Assembly: GCA_964592595.1 (NCBI GenBank)
Contig: CAZQFH010000005.1
Coordinates: forward strand, 1 to 64,000
Reading direction: 5' to 3'
Source of the DNA: UBA5536 sp964592595
GTDB taxonomy: Bacteria; Bacteroidota; Bacteroidia; Bacteroidales; F082
DNA length: 64,000 nt
Both the position numbers and the translations under genes were made by a program. Within the stretch, counting starts at the first letter, position 1, and each line of letters begins with the position of its first letter. Below, in pieces: positions 33,833 to 43,299 of the stretch. The notes below the pieces were generated by a model. That model ran no database searches, was not told where the DNA came from, and saw nothing but the letters and a program-made list of their open reading frames with translations.

Positions 33833-34773
33833 GAAGCTGTTTCTGAGGATGGTTTTTTAGTTTGGGCGGCATACTCAACAGCCCAAATGGTAAGTATTCC
33901 GGCGATCATCAGCAGGGCTGAGAACAGCACTTCCTGATTGAGCTCGGCAGGCCATTCGGGAATGTAACGGGCAACTTTTGGTAGGCCGTCTTTGAGGAGC
34001 AATTCACCTGCTGTATCTTTAAGGTAAACAGCTTTTTTCCAGGGCCACAAAATACTCAGCGAGCCTAAAATGAAACCTGTGAGTAAAGCAATGGTCTGAT
34101 CTTTGTATGTTTTGAGCAGCCATGATAAAAAATGTGAAAAAGCAATCAATCCAGCTACTGCACCTATCAATACCGGAACAAGAATCGTCAGTTCGCGGTT
34201 GTTAATAGCATTAATGGCAACGAGTTGGTAGTTACCCATCAGTATCAACACAAAACTACCTGATAGGCCTGGTAATATCATAGAACAAACGGCCACCACA
34301 CCGCACAACATGAGGTAGAAAAAGTTGTCGCTTTCGGCAGCAGGTGTCATAAAGGTAACTGCTGCAGCAATGGCTGTTCCAATAATAAAGCTCACAACCG
34401 AAGATATTTTCCAGCTTTGCACAGTTTTGCCAACGAAATAAACCGAAGCAAGCACCAGCCCAAAAAAGAAAGACCAGATATAGGCCGGATAATTTGTGAA
34501 CAAAAAATCGAAAAGCTTTGCCAATGATACGATTGCAAGGCCAACACCTGCAAAAATACTGATCAGGAAAACCAGGTCGGTATGGGTTGCAAATGCTTTA
34601 AAATCAAATTTAAGCAGGTACTTGACAGCTTTTCCGTCGAAAGATTTGATGGCGTTTATCAGCCTTTCGAAGATGCCAGTGATCAGCGCAATTGTTCCTC
34701 CCGAAACGCCGGGTATTACGTTGGCAGCTCCCATGGCAATACCTTTGATAATTTGCACCAGGATAGTTTTCAT
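33829..34773 (-). CDS. DUF368 polyprenyl-phosphate transporter family protein
   Basis: 314 residues, eight to nine membrane helices. The repeated DUF368 signatures GAANVIPGVSGGTIALITGI (about 17-36) and CSMILPGLSGSFVLILMGNY (middle) are both present. Recent work assigns DUF368 (PopT) proteins to recycling of undecaprenyl phosphate across the inner membrane; whether that holds here is inference. It overlaps aroE by 4 bp and starts 3 bp after the ALDH stop. Confidence 0.92.
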   Translation of the reverse strand: MKTILVQIIKGIAMGAANVIPGVSGGTIALITGIFERLINAIKSFDGKAVKYLLKFDFKAFATHTDLVFLISIFAGVGLAIVSLAKLFDFLFTNYPAYIWSFFFGLVLASVYFVGKTVQSWKISSVVSFIIGTAIAAAVTFMTPAAESDNFFYLMLCGVVAVCSMILPGLSGSFVLILMGNYQLVAINAINNRELTILVPVLIGAVAGLIAFSHFLSWLLKTYKDQTIALLTGFILGSLSILWPWKKAVYLKDTAGELLLKDGLPKVARYIPEWPAELNQEVLFSALLMIAGILTIWAVEYAAQTKKPSSETAS

Positions 34774-34776
34774 ATT

Positions 34777-36153
34777 TTAATGAATGATTTTTTTTAGCAA
34801 ACTGAGTTTTGAATTGAAGGGTGGATAACGCAACCATATATCAAGCCAGTTGGCGCGTTTCATAACCGATCGCCGATGCGAAAAAGCATCAAAGCTGTGT
34901 TTACCATGATAGCTGCCAAATCCGCTGCTGCCCGATCCGCCGAAGGGCAAACCGGCATTGGTGAAATGCATGATGGTGTCGTTGATGGTGACCCCGCCAC
35001 TTAGCACATTGGACTTTATTTGGCGGACAAAAGTCTTGTTAGTCGAAAAAATATACATCGCCAGTGGCTTGGGATTTTTATGGATAATTTCCAAAGCTTG
35101 ATTCGTTTCAGTAAAAGGGATTAACGGCAGTATAGGGCCAAAAATTTCTTCCTGCATCACAGTTTCACTGAGCGATGCAGCAGCTATCAGTGTGGGTTCC
35201 ATTTTGAGGCTTTGAGGATTTGCACTTCCACCCGCAATAATATTTTGACCTTTCAGTAATTGCTGCAGGCGCTCAAATTGTGGTTTGCCAATGATTTTGG
35301 GATATTCGTCATTCGTAACAGGTGCGTTTCCCCATTGGCGTTTTATTTCCTTTTTCATGGCTTCCACAAGGCTGTCGCAAACCTGCTCGTGCACAAGCAC
35401 ATAATCAGGAGCGATGCAGGTTTGACCTGCATTGATGGTTTTTCCCCATATAATCCTCCTTGCTGCTAACTCAATTTTTGCTGATTGATCCACAACACAC
35501 GGACTCTTGCCTCCAAGTTCAAGAACGAGCGGAATCAATTGTTTTGCAGCAGTTTTCATCACTTCCTGGCCTACCCTTGTGCTTCCTGTGAAAAAAATAA
35601 AATCGAAAGGTTCTTCCAGCAATTGTTTACTTGTCGCAGCATCCCCCTGTACGAGGCGAATGTAGTCAGGGTCAAAATTGGTATTGATCATTTCATCCAG
35701 TGCGGCAGCGGTTTGGCTGCTATATTCGGAGGGTTTTATTACAACGCAATTACCGGCAGAAATAGCCCCGACAAGTGGCAATAAGGCCAGCTGAACAGGA
35801 TAATTCCAGGGCGAGATGATCAGGCTAACGCCATAAGGCATGTGTTCGATGTGGCTGCTGGCCGGAAAAGCAGCAAGCGGTGTGCTTACATATTGTGGTC
35901 GTGCCCAGTGATCAAGGTTTTTGAGGTGTCTTTTGATTTCTTCTCTAAGCAGGCCAATCTCAGTGGCGTAAGATTCAAAGGGCGATTTGCCAAGGTCTTT
36001 ATAAAGTGCTTCCAGCAGCCGTGCTTCGTAAGATGTTACAAGTTTCAGGAGTAGCCGAAGTTGCTCTTTTCTGAATGTTAGTCCGCGTGTTTTTCCTTCC
36101 CGAAAGTATGTTTTAAGTCCACCAATGGATAGATTTTGCATAGTCAAATTCAA
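34777..36153 (-). CDS. Aldehyde dehydrogenase, class 3 type
   Basis: 458 residues, without the extra N-terminal extension of tetrameric ALDH. Motifs: ISPWNYPVQLALLPLVGAI, FTGSTRVGQEVM, ELGGKSPCVVDQSA with the general-base Glu, and NAGQTCIAPDYVL with the catalytic Cys. The hydrophobic C-terminus is of the membrane-associated fatty-aldehyde dehydrogenase type. An ATG at 36141 is an alternative start. It is 27 bp downstream of the TPR gene on the same strand. Confidence 0.95.
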   Translation of the reverse strand: MNLTMQNLSIGGLKTYFREGKTRGLTFRKEQLRLLLKLVTSYEARLLEALYKDLGKSPFESYATEIGLLREEIKRHLKNLDHWARPQYVSTPLAAFPASSHIEHMPYGVSLIISPWNYPVQLALLPLVGAISAGNCVVIKPSEYSSQTAAALDEMINTNFDPDYIRLVQGDAATSKQLLEEPFDFIFFTGSTRVGQEVMKTAAKQLIPLVLELGGKSPCVVDQSAKIELAARRIIWGKTINAGQTCIAPDYVLVHEQVCDSLVEAMKKEIKRQWGNAPVTNDEYPKIIGKPQFERLQQLLKGQNIIAGGSANPQSLKMEPTLIAAASLSETVMQEEIFGPILPLIPFTETNQALEIIHKNPKPLAMYIFSTNKTFVRQIKSNVLSGGVTINDTIMHFTNAGLPFGGSGSSGFGSYHGKHSFDAFSHRRSVMKRANWLDIWLRYPPFNSKLSLLKKIIH

Positions 36154-36180
36154 AGTGGCTGTTTGTCTGGTTTTGTTGCA

Positions 36181-37596
36181 TTAATTTCTTGGCGCATACA
36201 TGCTGATCATATCTACAATATGCATGTTTTCGAGTGCGCCCGGATAAAAATCTAAAAACTCCTGATGACCATTGTAGTCTAACTCAAGTGCTGTTTCGAG
36301 GTAGAATTGTCCCTGAACCTCACTACGCTGTCTGAACAATAAGGCAGCAAGCCGATAACGGATTCTGTTGTTTTCGGGTTGATGAATAAGGCCTGTCTTC
36401 AGGATTTGAGAAGCCTTTTCGAATTGATGTTGCAACACATAAAGGTTTGCATATTCCACCCACAGGTCAGGATCATTTGGATCGAGCTCTTCGGCTTTTT
36501 TGAAGCAGTCAATGGCTTTGCTAAACTCTTCCAGTTTGATATGCATGTCTGCTTTTATCAGCAGGAATTCTGTATTGAACTGATCCAGTTCAATAGCTCG
36601 TTGCATGTATTTTATTGCCGTTTTGGTATTGCCTTCTTCATCAAAAATAACACCAATGCCTGCCCAGGGTTCGGCCATAAATTCATCAATCTGTGTGGCC
36701 TTTTGGTAATGTGTAAGCGCTTCGGTGTTACGATTTTGTTTTTCGAAACATTCGCCCAGACGATAAAAAATATTGGCATCCTGTTGGTTGATAGTCAGGG
36801 CTTCGTGATAAGTGTCGATGGCCTTTTCATAGGTTTCCATAGCCTCATGGCACTGGCCAATATTGATGAGTGCCATTATATGCTTATCGTCGATAGCCAG
36901 CACATATTCAAAGGCATCAATGGCTTTTTCGTAAAGCTCTTCGTGGAAGAAAGCCAGTCCGAGATTAAACCAGGCTGCTGTGCTGTAAGGGTTTGTATCG
37001 ATTTGTTGATTAAAAAAGGCTATCGCCTGATCCATATCATTAAGCAATTCGAATACCATTCCTATTTCCGAAAGTACTTGCTCAGGCTGCTTGGAGATAT
37101 GCAATGCTTTTTTGAGGTAATCGAGGGCATGCTCAAAATCCGAAAGATTTTCGTATTCGAAGGCTATTGTTGCATAGATGTCTTCGATGTCTTCACTGTC
37201 AGCAAGAGTTAGTGCTTTTTTGTATTCATCGATGGCCTTGCCAAACTCCATCATCATACTGTAAACCGTTCCTTTGGTCATAATGAGCTCGGCATCGTTG
37301 GGCTCGGTAATTTCAAGCTCTTTAAGCAGTTCGAGCGCCTTGATAAATTGTCCTTCGCTGGCCCATTGACGGGCAAGCTTCACTTTAAGTGCCGTATTGT
37401 AAGGATGCTGCTGCATAGCCAGTTCAACGGCCATGCGCGATTTTTCGTTGTTAAAAGCGTTTTGATAATAATCGATCAAAACCTCAAACTCCTCAGCATC
37501 AAAATATACAGGACTTCCATCATGGAGCATCTCTTCGAACCTGCTTGCCAGCAGCTCTACCTGATAATCATCATTCCATTGATAATCTTCGCTCAT
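36181..37596 (-). CDS. TPR-repeat protein
   Basis: 471 residues made almost wholly of tetratricopeptide repeats: at least ten 34-residue units such as GKAIDEYKKALTLADS, YEKAIDAFEYVLAIDD, TALTHYQKATQIDEF-like and FSKAIDCFKKAEELDPNDPD. No signal peptide or membrane segment, so a cytosolic scaffold. The role is unknown. A -7-like TAATTTTG (minus strand, 37626-37619) lies 22 bp before the start. Genes ALDH, DUF368 and aroE follow downstream. Confidence 0.92.
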   Translation of the reverse strand: MSEDYQWNDDYQVELLASRFEEMLHDGSPVYFDAEEFEVLIDYYQNAFNNEKSRMAVELAMQQHPYNTALKVKLARQWASEGQFIKALELLKELEITEPNDAELIMTKGTVYSMMMEFGKAIDEYKKALTLADSEDIEDIYATIAFEYENLSDFEHALDYLKKALHISKQPEQVLSEIGMVFELLNDMDQAIAFFNQQIDTNPYSTAAWFNLGLAFFHEELYEKAIDAFEYVLAIDDKHIMALINIGQCHEAMETYEKAIDTYHEALTINQQDANIFYRLGECFEKQNRNTEALTHYQKATQIDEFMAEPWAGIGVIFDEEGNTKTAIKYMQRAIELDQFNTEFLLIKADMHIKLEEFSKAIDCFKKAEELDPNDPDLWVEYANLYVLQHQFEKASQILKTGLIHQPENNRIRYRLAALLFRQRSEVQGQFYLETALELDYNGHQEFLDFYPGALENMHIVDMISMYAPRN

Positions 37597-37764
37597 AAAT
37601 TCTTCTCCAAATTCAGGGCAAAATTAAGTTAAATATCCCAGAATAATATTTTAACGGTTAAGACTTTATTAAACTTCATCAAAAGTACAGCCTCAAAAAG
37701 CCTTAAGCAATAGCTGTAACATTTTTTTTTAACGGTTAAAATGCGGAATTTGTTAATAACTCAA

Positions 37765-39297
37765 CTATCCCCTATAATGAACCGGTGCAGCAGGTCCAAG
37801 TGGTATTTCGAGCAGCACCCAGCCAATCAAAAGGGCGGTCCAAAAAACAAAGAAAAACAGTGAATAGGGCAGCATGGTAGAGATCAATGTGCCAATACCG
37901 GCCTTTTTGTCGTATTTTTCAAAATAAACGATAATCAAGGCAAAGAAGCTCATCATGGGAGAAATGATATTGGTGATGCTGTCGCCTACCCGGAATACAG
38001 CCTGCGAAAGCTCGGGCGAAAAGCCAAGAATCATAAACATAGGAATGAAAACCGGCCCCAGAATAGCCCATTTGGCTGAGGCACTTCCCATAAACATATT
38101 GATAAATCCCGAAAGCAGGACAAAAAGAATGAGTAAGGGTACTGTGCCCAGATTAATATTTTGCAGGAAATGAGCGCCTTCTATGGCGATGATCAAACCC
38201 AGGTTGCTCCACTTAAAATAAGCAACAAACTGAGCTGCAAAGAATACCAGAACCATAAAGGCTGCAAGTGTCTTAAAGCTTTGAACCATACCTTTAACCA
38301 CATCGGCATCGTTTTTGAATTTTCCGCTCATAAAGCCGTAAAGCACACCCAAACTTCCGGCAGCAAAAAACAGCAACGCAATAAATCCTTTGAGCAGAGG
38401 CGAGCGCAGAATGCTGTTTTCGGGACCCCTAAAAAAACCGTTTTCGGGCAGGGTGGTAGCCAGAATAAAGCCAAGCCAACCCAATAACATCAAAAAAGTA
38501 TATCGTAGTGCTTTCCGCTCTTGTGCTGTGAGTGGGTTGATTGGTTCCTTTGGCACATCGCCTGTGTAACTACCCAAGCGTGGCTCAACAAATTTATTGG
38601 TGATCCAGGTGCCCAGAAAAGCAATTAAAAAGGTGGAAACGGCCATAAAATAGTAATTAGCTGTTGGCAACACATAATAGTCAGGATCGAGGATGCGCGC
38701 CGATTCGGTAGAAAGACCTGCCAGCAAAGGATCTATGGTGCCAATCATCAGGTTGGCCGAAAAACCTCCCGACACGCCGGCAAAAGCAGCGGCCATACCG
38801 GCAATGGGATGCCGTCCTACGGCATGAAAAATAATTCCTGCCATCGGAATGATGAGCACATAGCCCAGATCAGAAGCCATATTGGAAAGGATTCCGGACA
38901 AAACCAATACAAAAGTAAGCAGCGACGATGGTGCTTTTATTACCAGCAACCTGATTGCCGCGCCAACCAAGCCGCTGCTTTCTGCTATACCAATACCGAG
39001 CAGAGCTACCATTACAATTCCCAGCGGCGCAAAACCCGTATAATTATCCACCATATCCAGAAAGATGCGGTGAACGCCTTCTTTCGACAGCAGATTCACC
39101 ATATGCACCCGCTCGTTGGTGGCTGGATGTAGTACCGTCCAGTCGAAAAGATGACCAAACCACGAAAGGATCAGCACTAAAATAGCCAGTAAAACAAAAA
39201 TACTGGCTGGATGAGGCAGGGCATTGCCGCCTACTTCAACGAAGTGCAGAAAGCGGTCGAAGAAATTTTTACGCGATGGCGCAGGCTTGGGCGTCAT
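37765..39297 (-). CDS. AbgT-family transporter
   Basis: 510 residues, about 11-12 membrane helices. The AbgT signatures are GNALPHPASIFVLLAI at the N-terminus, SSLLTFVLVLSGILSNMASDLGYVL, GGFSANLMIGTIDPLLAGLS and GSASAKWAILGPVFIPMF with RVGDSITNIISPMM. Family members export antimetabolites such as sulfonamides or import p-aminobenzoyl-glutamate. It stands alone, 132 bp from the divergent phosphoglucosamine mutase. Confidence 0.95.
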   Translation of the reverse strand: MTPKPAPSRKNFFDRFLHFVEVGGNALPHPASIFVLLAILVLILSWFGHLFDWTVLHPATNERVHMVNLLSKEGVHRIFLDMVDNYTGFAPLGIVMVALLGIGIAESSGLVGAAIRLLVIKAPSSLLTFVLVLSGILSNMASDLGYVLIIPMAGIIFHAVGRHPIAGMAAAFAGVSGGFSANLMIGTIDPLLAGLSTESARILDPDYYVLPTANYYFMAVSTFLIAFLGTWITNKFVEPRLGSYTGDVPKEPINPLTAQERKALRYTFLMLLGWLGFILATTLPENGFFRGPENSILRSPLLKGFIALLFFAAGSLGVLYGFMSGKFKNDADVVKGMVQSFKTLAAFMVLVFFAAQFVAYFKWSNLGLIIAIEGAHFLQNINLGTVPLLILFVLLSGFINMFMGSASAKWAILGPVFIPMFMILGFSPELSQAVFRVGDSITNIISPMMSFFALIIVYFEKYDKKAGIGTLISTMLPYSLFFFVFWTALLIGWVLLEIPLGPAAPVHYRG

Positions 39298-39396
39298 AGT
39301 TTGTAGATTTTTAAGTTGTGTCGCGAAGATAATGAATTAGCATCAAAAGCTTAATAAATAGCCTTTCCTTAAAATGGTTTATTAAGGGGCAATGTT

Positions 39397-39404
39397 TACC
39401 TTTG
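39397..39404 (+). promoter_or_regulatory. -7 element before the phosphoglucosamine mutase gene
   Basis: TACCTTTG fits TAnnTTTG and lies 25 bp upstream of the ATG at 39430. No matching -33 element was seen. Confidence 0.4.
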
Positions 39405-39429
39405 CTGCCCAACTAAGCCTATAAATAAC

Positions 39430-40827
39430 ATGACATTAATCAAATCTATTTCCGGCATTCGGGGCACCATTGGCGGTAAACCCGGTGATGCCCTCACACC
39501 TGTTGATGCTGTTAAATTTACAGCTGCTTTTGTGCAGCTCATCCGCAAAGAAAATCGCCAAGGCCGACTTAAAATGGTTGTAGGTCGCGATGCCCGCATA
39601 TCGGGTTTTATGGTCAACCAACTGGTATGCGGTAGTTTGCAGGCTATGGGTGTAAATGTGATCGACATCGGACTGAGCACTACACCTACAGTGGAAATTG
39701 CTGTTCCTGCTTTGCAGGCAGATGGTGGTATCATCCTCACTGCCAGTCATAATCCTGCACAGTGGAATGCGCTTAAGCTGCTCAACTGCAAAGGTGAGTT
39801 TATTTCGGCAGTCGAAGGAGCGTGGTTGCTCGAACAGGCAGAAAAGGAGGAATTTGATTTTGCAACTGTTGATGAGATTGGAAGCTACGAAAAGCAAGAG
39901 GGCTGGATCGATAAGCATGTCGAAATGGTGTGCACACTGCCAATGGTCGATAGCGAAGCTATCAGCAAGGCAGGTTTCAGAGTAGCTGTTGATGCTGTGA
40001 ATTCAACCGGCGGACTGGCTATTCCTGCTCTGCTCAAGGCTCTTGGCGTGGAAGTGGTTTATCCCCTTTACTGTGATCCTAATGGCAAGTTTCCGCACAA
40101 TCCGGAGCCTTTGGCCGAGCATCTTACAGCGATTGCTGAACTTGTTCGCAAAGAAAAGGCTTCGCTGGGCTTTGTGGTTGATCCGGATGTGGACAGACTC
40201 GCTATTGTGGATGAAAACGGACAGATGTTTGGCGAAGAATATACCCTTGTTGCCGTGGCCGATTACCTGCTTCAGCATCAAAATGGCAGCACGGTGAGTA
40301 ATTTATCCTCTTCTCGGGCACTGCGCGATATAACGCAAAAGCATGGCGGTTCCTATGCAGCATCGGCTGTTGGGGAGGTTAATGTGGTGGAGCTGATGAA
40401 GGCAACGCATGCCCTGATAGGTGGCGAAGGCAATGGCGGGGTGATTTATCCTGAGCTGCATTACGGGCGCGATGCATTGGTGGGTGTGGCGCTCTTCCTC
40501 ACACATCTGGCCAAAACAGGTATGAGCTGTGCCGAACTGCGTGCCACATATCCGGCTTACCATATGTCGAAAAACAAACTACAGCTGGATGCCACAACTA
40601 ATGTGGATGCTTTACTTGAAAGGCTTGCTAAATACTATGCCGACGAAGAGCTTAGCACTATCGATGGGCTTAAGATTGATTTTGAACACGGCTGGGTGCA
40701 CCTGCGCAAATCCAATACCGAACCCATCATCAGAATTTACAGCGAAGCCAAATCATCCGAACAGGCTGATGAACTGGCACAACGAATGATTACTGTGGCA
40801 CAGCAAATGATGAGTTCCGTTGATTGA
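39430..40827 (+). CDS. glmM: Phosphoglucosamine mutase (GlmM/phosphomannomutase family)
   Basis: 465 residues of the alpha-D-phosphohexomutase family. The phosphoserine loop is TASHNPAQWNALK (Ser106), the metal loop DPDVDRLAIVDE, the sugar loop GGEGNGGVIYPE, and the phosphate-binding C-terminal loop RKSNTEPIIRIY. N-terminal SISGIRGTIGG is typical of the Bacteroidota form. It converts glucosamine-6-phosphate to glucosamine-1-phosphate for peptidoglycan and LPS; a phosphomannomutase role cannot be excluded. Confidence 0.92.
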   Translation: MTLIKSISGIRGTIGGKPGDALTPVDAVKFTAAFVQLIRKENRQGRLKMVVGRDARISGFMVNQLVCGSLQAMGVNVIDIGLSTTPTVEIAVPALQADGGIILTASHNPAQWNALKLLNCKGEFISAVEGAWLLEQAEKEEFDFATVDEIGSYEKQEGWIDKHVEMVCTLPMVDSEAISKAGFRVAVDAVNSTGGLAIPALLKALGVEVVYPLYCDPNGKFPHNPEPLAEHLTAIAELVRKEKASLGFVVDPDVDRLAIVDENGQMFGEEYTLVAVADYLLQHQNGSTVSNLSSSRALRDITQKHGGSYAASAVGEVNVVELMKATHALIGGEGNGGVIYPELHYGRDALVGVALFLTHLAKTGMSCAELRATYPAYHMSKNKLQLDATTNVDALLERLAKYYADEELSTIDGLKIDFEHGWVHLRKSNTEPIIRIYSEAKSSEQADELAQRMITVAQQMMSSVD

Positions 40828-40880
40828 TTTCTTGTTTTGCAGGAATAGTATTATATTCGCACACCGAAAAATATAATCGC

Positions 40881-41114
40881 ATGGCAAAACGATCAAAATC
40901 AGCCAAAAGGCGACGCAGGAAGTTTAAAACGATTTCTTTTAAGCTTACCGAAGGACAGTATAAGTCGCTGTTGAACTATTGCAAGGCTCGCAAAACCACA
41001 CCCAACAAGCTTATCAAGCGCAACATCAGACGTTTCATCACGGCCTATACCTATGATGTGCCGCCTAATTTTTATGTAACAGAGAATCAGCTGGAGCTTT
41101 TTCATGAAGAATAG
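40881..41114 (+). CDS. Conserved small basic protein, unknown function
   Basis: 77 residues from ATG 40881; the frame is open to 40824 but overlaps glmM there. The N-terminus MAKRSKSAKRRRRKFKTISF is strongly basic, then a ribbon/helix-like ISFKLTEGQYKSLLNYCKARKTTPNKLIKRNIRRF, then an acidic tail (ENQLELFHEE). The pattern suggests a small nucleic-acid-binding protein of ribbon-helix-helix kind. It lies 53 bp after glmM and ends 3 bp from the convergent recR stop. Confidence 0.7.
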   Translation: MAKRSKSAKRRRRKFKTISFKLTEGQYKSLLNYCKARKTTPNKLIKRNIRRFITAYTYDVPPNFYVTENQLELFHEE

Positions 41115-41117
41115 TTC

Positions 41118-41726
41118 TCACAGCTGAAAGGCTGTTCGGTTGAGGATGGAACGGCTCAGGGTAACTTCGTCAGCATATTCAAGTGCATCTCCGATGGCAA
41201 TGCCTTTTGAGATCGTCGTTACTTTTCCATTAAAATCGTGAAGTTGTTTATAGATATAATAATTTGTGGTGTCGCCTTCGATAGTGGCTGGAAGCGCGAG
41301 GATGATTTCGTTGAAATGCTCCTCGTGCGTGCGCCTGATCAGGCTGTCGATATGCAGGTCGGTAGGGCTGATACCTTCGACCGGACTGATAACACCGCCG
41401 AGCACATGATACAAACCGTTGAAGGTAGCAGTACGTTCGATGGCCAGCACGTCGCGCAGATCGGCTACCACACACAGGCTGTTTTCGTCGCGGCGCAGGT
41501 TGGAGCAGATGGCACATACGGGCGTGTCGCTGATGTTGTGGCAGCGTTCGCAAAGCAGGATACGGCTGCGCATCTGCGTAAGTGAATGCGCTAACGCTTC
41601 GGCACGGGCAGGTTCTTCGCGTAAAAGATGCAAGGCCAGCCTCAGCGCCGTTTTCTTGCCGATACCAGGCAAACGTGACAACTCATTCACGGCATTTTCG
41701 AGGAGGATAGAAGAATATTCAGACAC
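41118..41726 (-). CDS. recR: Recombination protein RecR
   Basis: 202 residues from a GTG at 41726. HhH motif LSRLPGIGKKTALRLALHLL; zinc finger CERCHNISDTPVCAIC; Toprim segment CVVADLRDVLAIERT; Walker-like C-terminal SRSILNR. It acts with RecO and RecF in recombinational repair. The frame is open further to an ATG at 41768, but that lies upstream of a good -7 element (41742-41749), so the GTG is preferred; the resulting length (202) is typical of RecR. Confidence 0.95.
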   Translation of the reverse strand: MSEYSSILLENAVNELSRLPGIGKKTALRLALHLLREEPARAEALAHSLTQMRSRILLCERCHNISDTPVCAICSNLRRDENSLCVVADLRDVLAIERTATFNGLYHVLGGVISPVEGISPTDLHIDSLIRRTHEEHFNEIILALPATIEGDTTNYYIYKQLHDFNGKVTTISKGIAIGDALEYADEVTLSRSILNRTAFQL

Positions 41727-41741
41727 AAATAAGTTTTTTGG

Positions 41742-41774
41742 CAAAAATACGTTATTTAGGGTAAGCATTACAAA
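41742..41774 (-). promoter_or_regulatory. Promoter of recR
   Basis: Minus strand: TTTG (41774-41771), 21-bp spacer, TATTTTTG (41749-41742), a full match to the Bacteroidota consensus. The implied start of transcription is about 10 nt before the GTG start of recR and rules out the upstream ATG. Confidence 0.65.
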
Positions 41775-41779
41775 GTAGC

Positions 41780-42499
41780 ATGATGATGAATTTTAAAACA
41801 TATTTATCGGTTTCGCTTTTGAGTAAAATGATTTTAATCGTTTGGGGCGGCTGGCTGATTCCGCAACTGGCATCGGCACAGGAAGCGCTAAACCAGATGG
41901 ATGACAAGGGCCAAAAAACAGGAATCTGGAAGGGATATCATGTGGATGGAAGCTTGCGCTACGAAGGCAGGTTTGCTAACGACAGGCCTCAGGGCGTTTT
42001 CAGGTATTATGACGAAGCCGGGAGAATCAAGGCTACCAATCGTTTCGACCCAACAGGCCGTAAAGCCTATCATCAGGCTTTTGATTCAACGGGCTTTATG
42101 CTGGCTGAAGGGGTTTATCTGAATCAGAAAAAAGACAGTGTCTGGACTTTCTATAGCCCCGCCGATAGCGCTGTGATTGCATGCGAAACCTATCGGAATG
42201 ATATCAAACACGGCCTTTCGGTAACCTATTATCCTCAAAACGGACAGCCCGCCGAAAAACTGACTTACGAAAATAGGAAGCTCAATGGACCATGGACAAA
42301 ATATTTTGAGGATGGTACAGTAATGACGCAGGGTTTTTATGAGCAGGACAGGCTTCATGGTTCATACACCACCTATCACCCTAACGGACAGATACAAACC
42401 AAAGGACAGTATAAAAATGACCTTCAACATGGGGTGTGGGAGTTTTTTGATGAGGACGGCAAGTTGATCAACACAGAGAATTATAAGTTGAGAGATTGA
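41780..42499 (+). CDS. YwqK-like MORN-repeat protein, exported
   Basis: 239 residues with a signal peptide (IVWGGWLIPQLASAQ). The mature part consists of MORN/YwqK repeats: KGYHVDGSLRYEGRFANDRPQ, GVFRYYDEAGRIKAT, GSYTTYHPNGQIQTKGQYKN, GVWEFFDEDGKLIN. The start may be any of three consecutive ATG codons. Such proteins are common in Bacteroidota, with unknown roles. It is divergent from recR (53 bp) and followed by a G8 tract. Confidence 0.88.
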   Translation: MMMNFKTYLSVSLLSKMILIVWGGWLIPQLASAQEALNQMDDKGQKTGIWKGYHVDGSLRYEGRFANDRPQGVFRYYDEAGRIKATNRFDPTGRKAYHQAFDSTGFMLAEGVYLNQKKDSVWTFYSPADSAVIACETYRNDIKHGLSVTYYPQNGQPAEKLTYENRKLNGPWTKYFEDGTVMTQGFYEQDRLHGSYTTYHPNGQIQTKGQYKNDLQHGVWEFFDEDGKLINTENYKLRD

Positions 42500-42580
42500 G
42501 GGGGGGGAGTCGAATGACTGAAAGTCTAAAGCTCTGAAGGTTATAGGTGAAAAGAAAAGTAAACATTAAACTGTAAAAAA

Positions 42581-43231
42581 ATGACAAGGCCAAGCGTAAA
42601 AATATGTTGCATCAGCAGTAAAGCCGAGGCCCTTATGGCTATAAAATATGGGGCGTCTGCTATCGGTTTGGTGGGTAAAATGCCCAGCGGGCCGGGTGTG
42701 ATAGCTGATAGGCTGATCTATGAAATTGTCAGGATAATTCCGCCGTCGGTTGCTACTTTTCTGCTTACCAGCGAAACACAAGCTGATGATATCCTTGCAC
42801 ATCATCATAGGACTCAAACTACTACAATTCAGCTTGTTGATAGAATTCAATTGGATCAATATCAAAGATTAAGAGACGAGCTTCCAGGGGTGAAACTGGT
42901 TCAGGTAATTCATGTGATTGATCATAATTCCGTGAAGGAAGCCATTGAAGTATCTGCTTTTGTTGATGCTATTTTGCTCGACAGCGGAAATCCAAATTTA
43001 CAAGTAAAGCAACTTGGTGGAACAGGCAGAACCCACAATTGGGATTTGAGCAGGCAGATCAGAGAAAGCATTAACATCCCACTTTTTCTTGCCGGCGGAA
43101 TTAATAAGGATAATGTGCAAGAAGCCGTAGAACAGGTAAAGCCCTTTGGTATTGATTTATGCAGCAGCGTAAGAACAAACAGACATCTCGACGAAACCAA
43201 GCTTGCAGCATTTTTCAGTGCAATTGATTAA
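42581..43231 (+). CDS. trpF: Phosphoribosylanthranilate isomerase (TrpF)
   Basis: 216 residues, TIM barrel. VKICCISSKAEA carries the catalytic Cys, AILLDSG the catalytic Asp, and GGTGRTHNWDLS, FLAGGINKDNV and GIDLCSSVRT bind the phosphate and anthranilate. It converts PRA to CdRP in tryptophan synthesis. Unusually, no other trp gene is near, and KICCIS has a second Cys where Gly is usual. A stand-alone paralogue with another function is possible. Confidence 0.85.
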   Translation: MTRPSVKICCISSKAEALMAIKYGASAIGLVGKMPSGPGVIADRLIYEIVRIIPPSVATFLLTSETQADDILAHHHRTQTTTIQLVDRIQLDQYQRLRDELPGVKLVQVIHVIDHNSVKEAIEVSAFVDAILLDSGNPNLQVKQLGGTGRTHNWDLSRQIRESINIPLFLAGGINKDNVQEAVEQVKPFGIDLCSSVRTNRHLDETKLAAFFSAID

Positions 43232-43299
43232 GGCTTTCATTTCATAAAAAACAATAATCTTTTAAAAATAAGGCAATTACAAATTTAAAAATTTATTTT

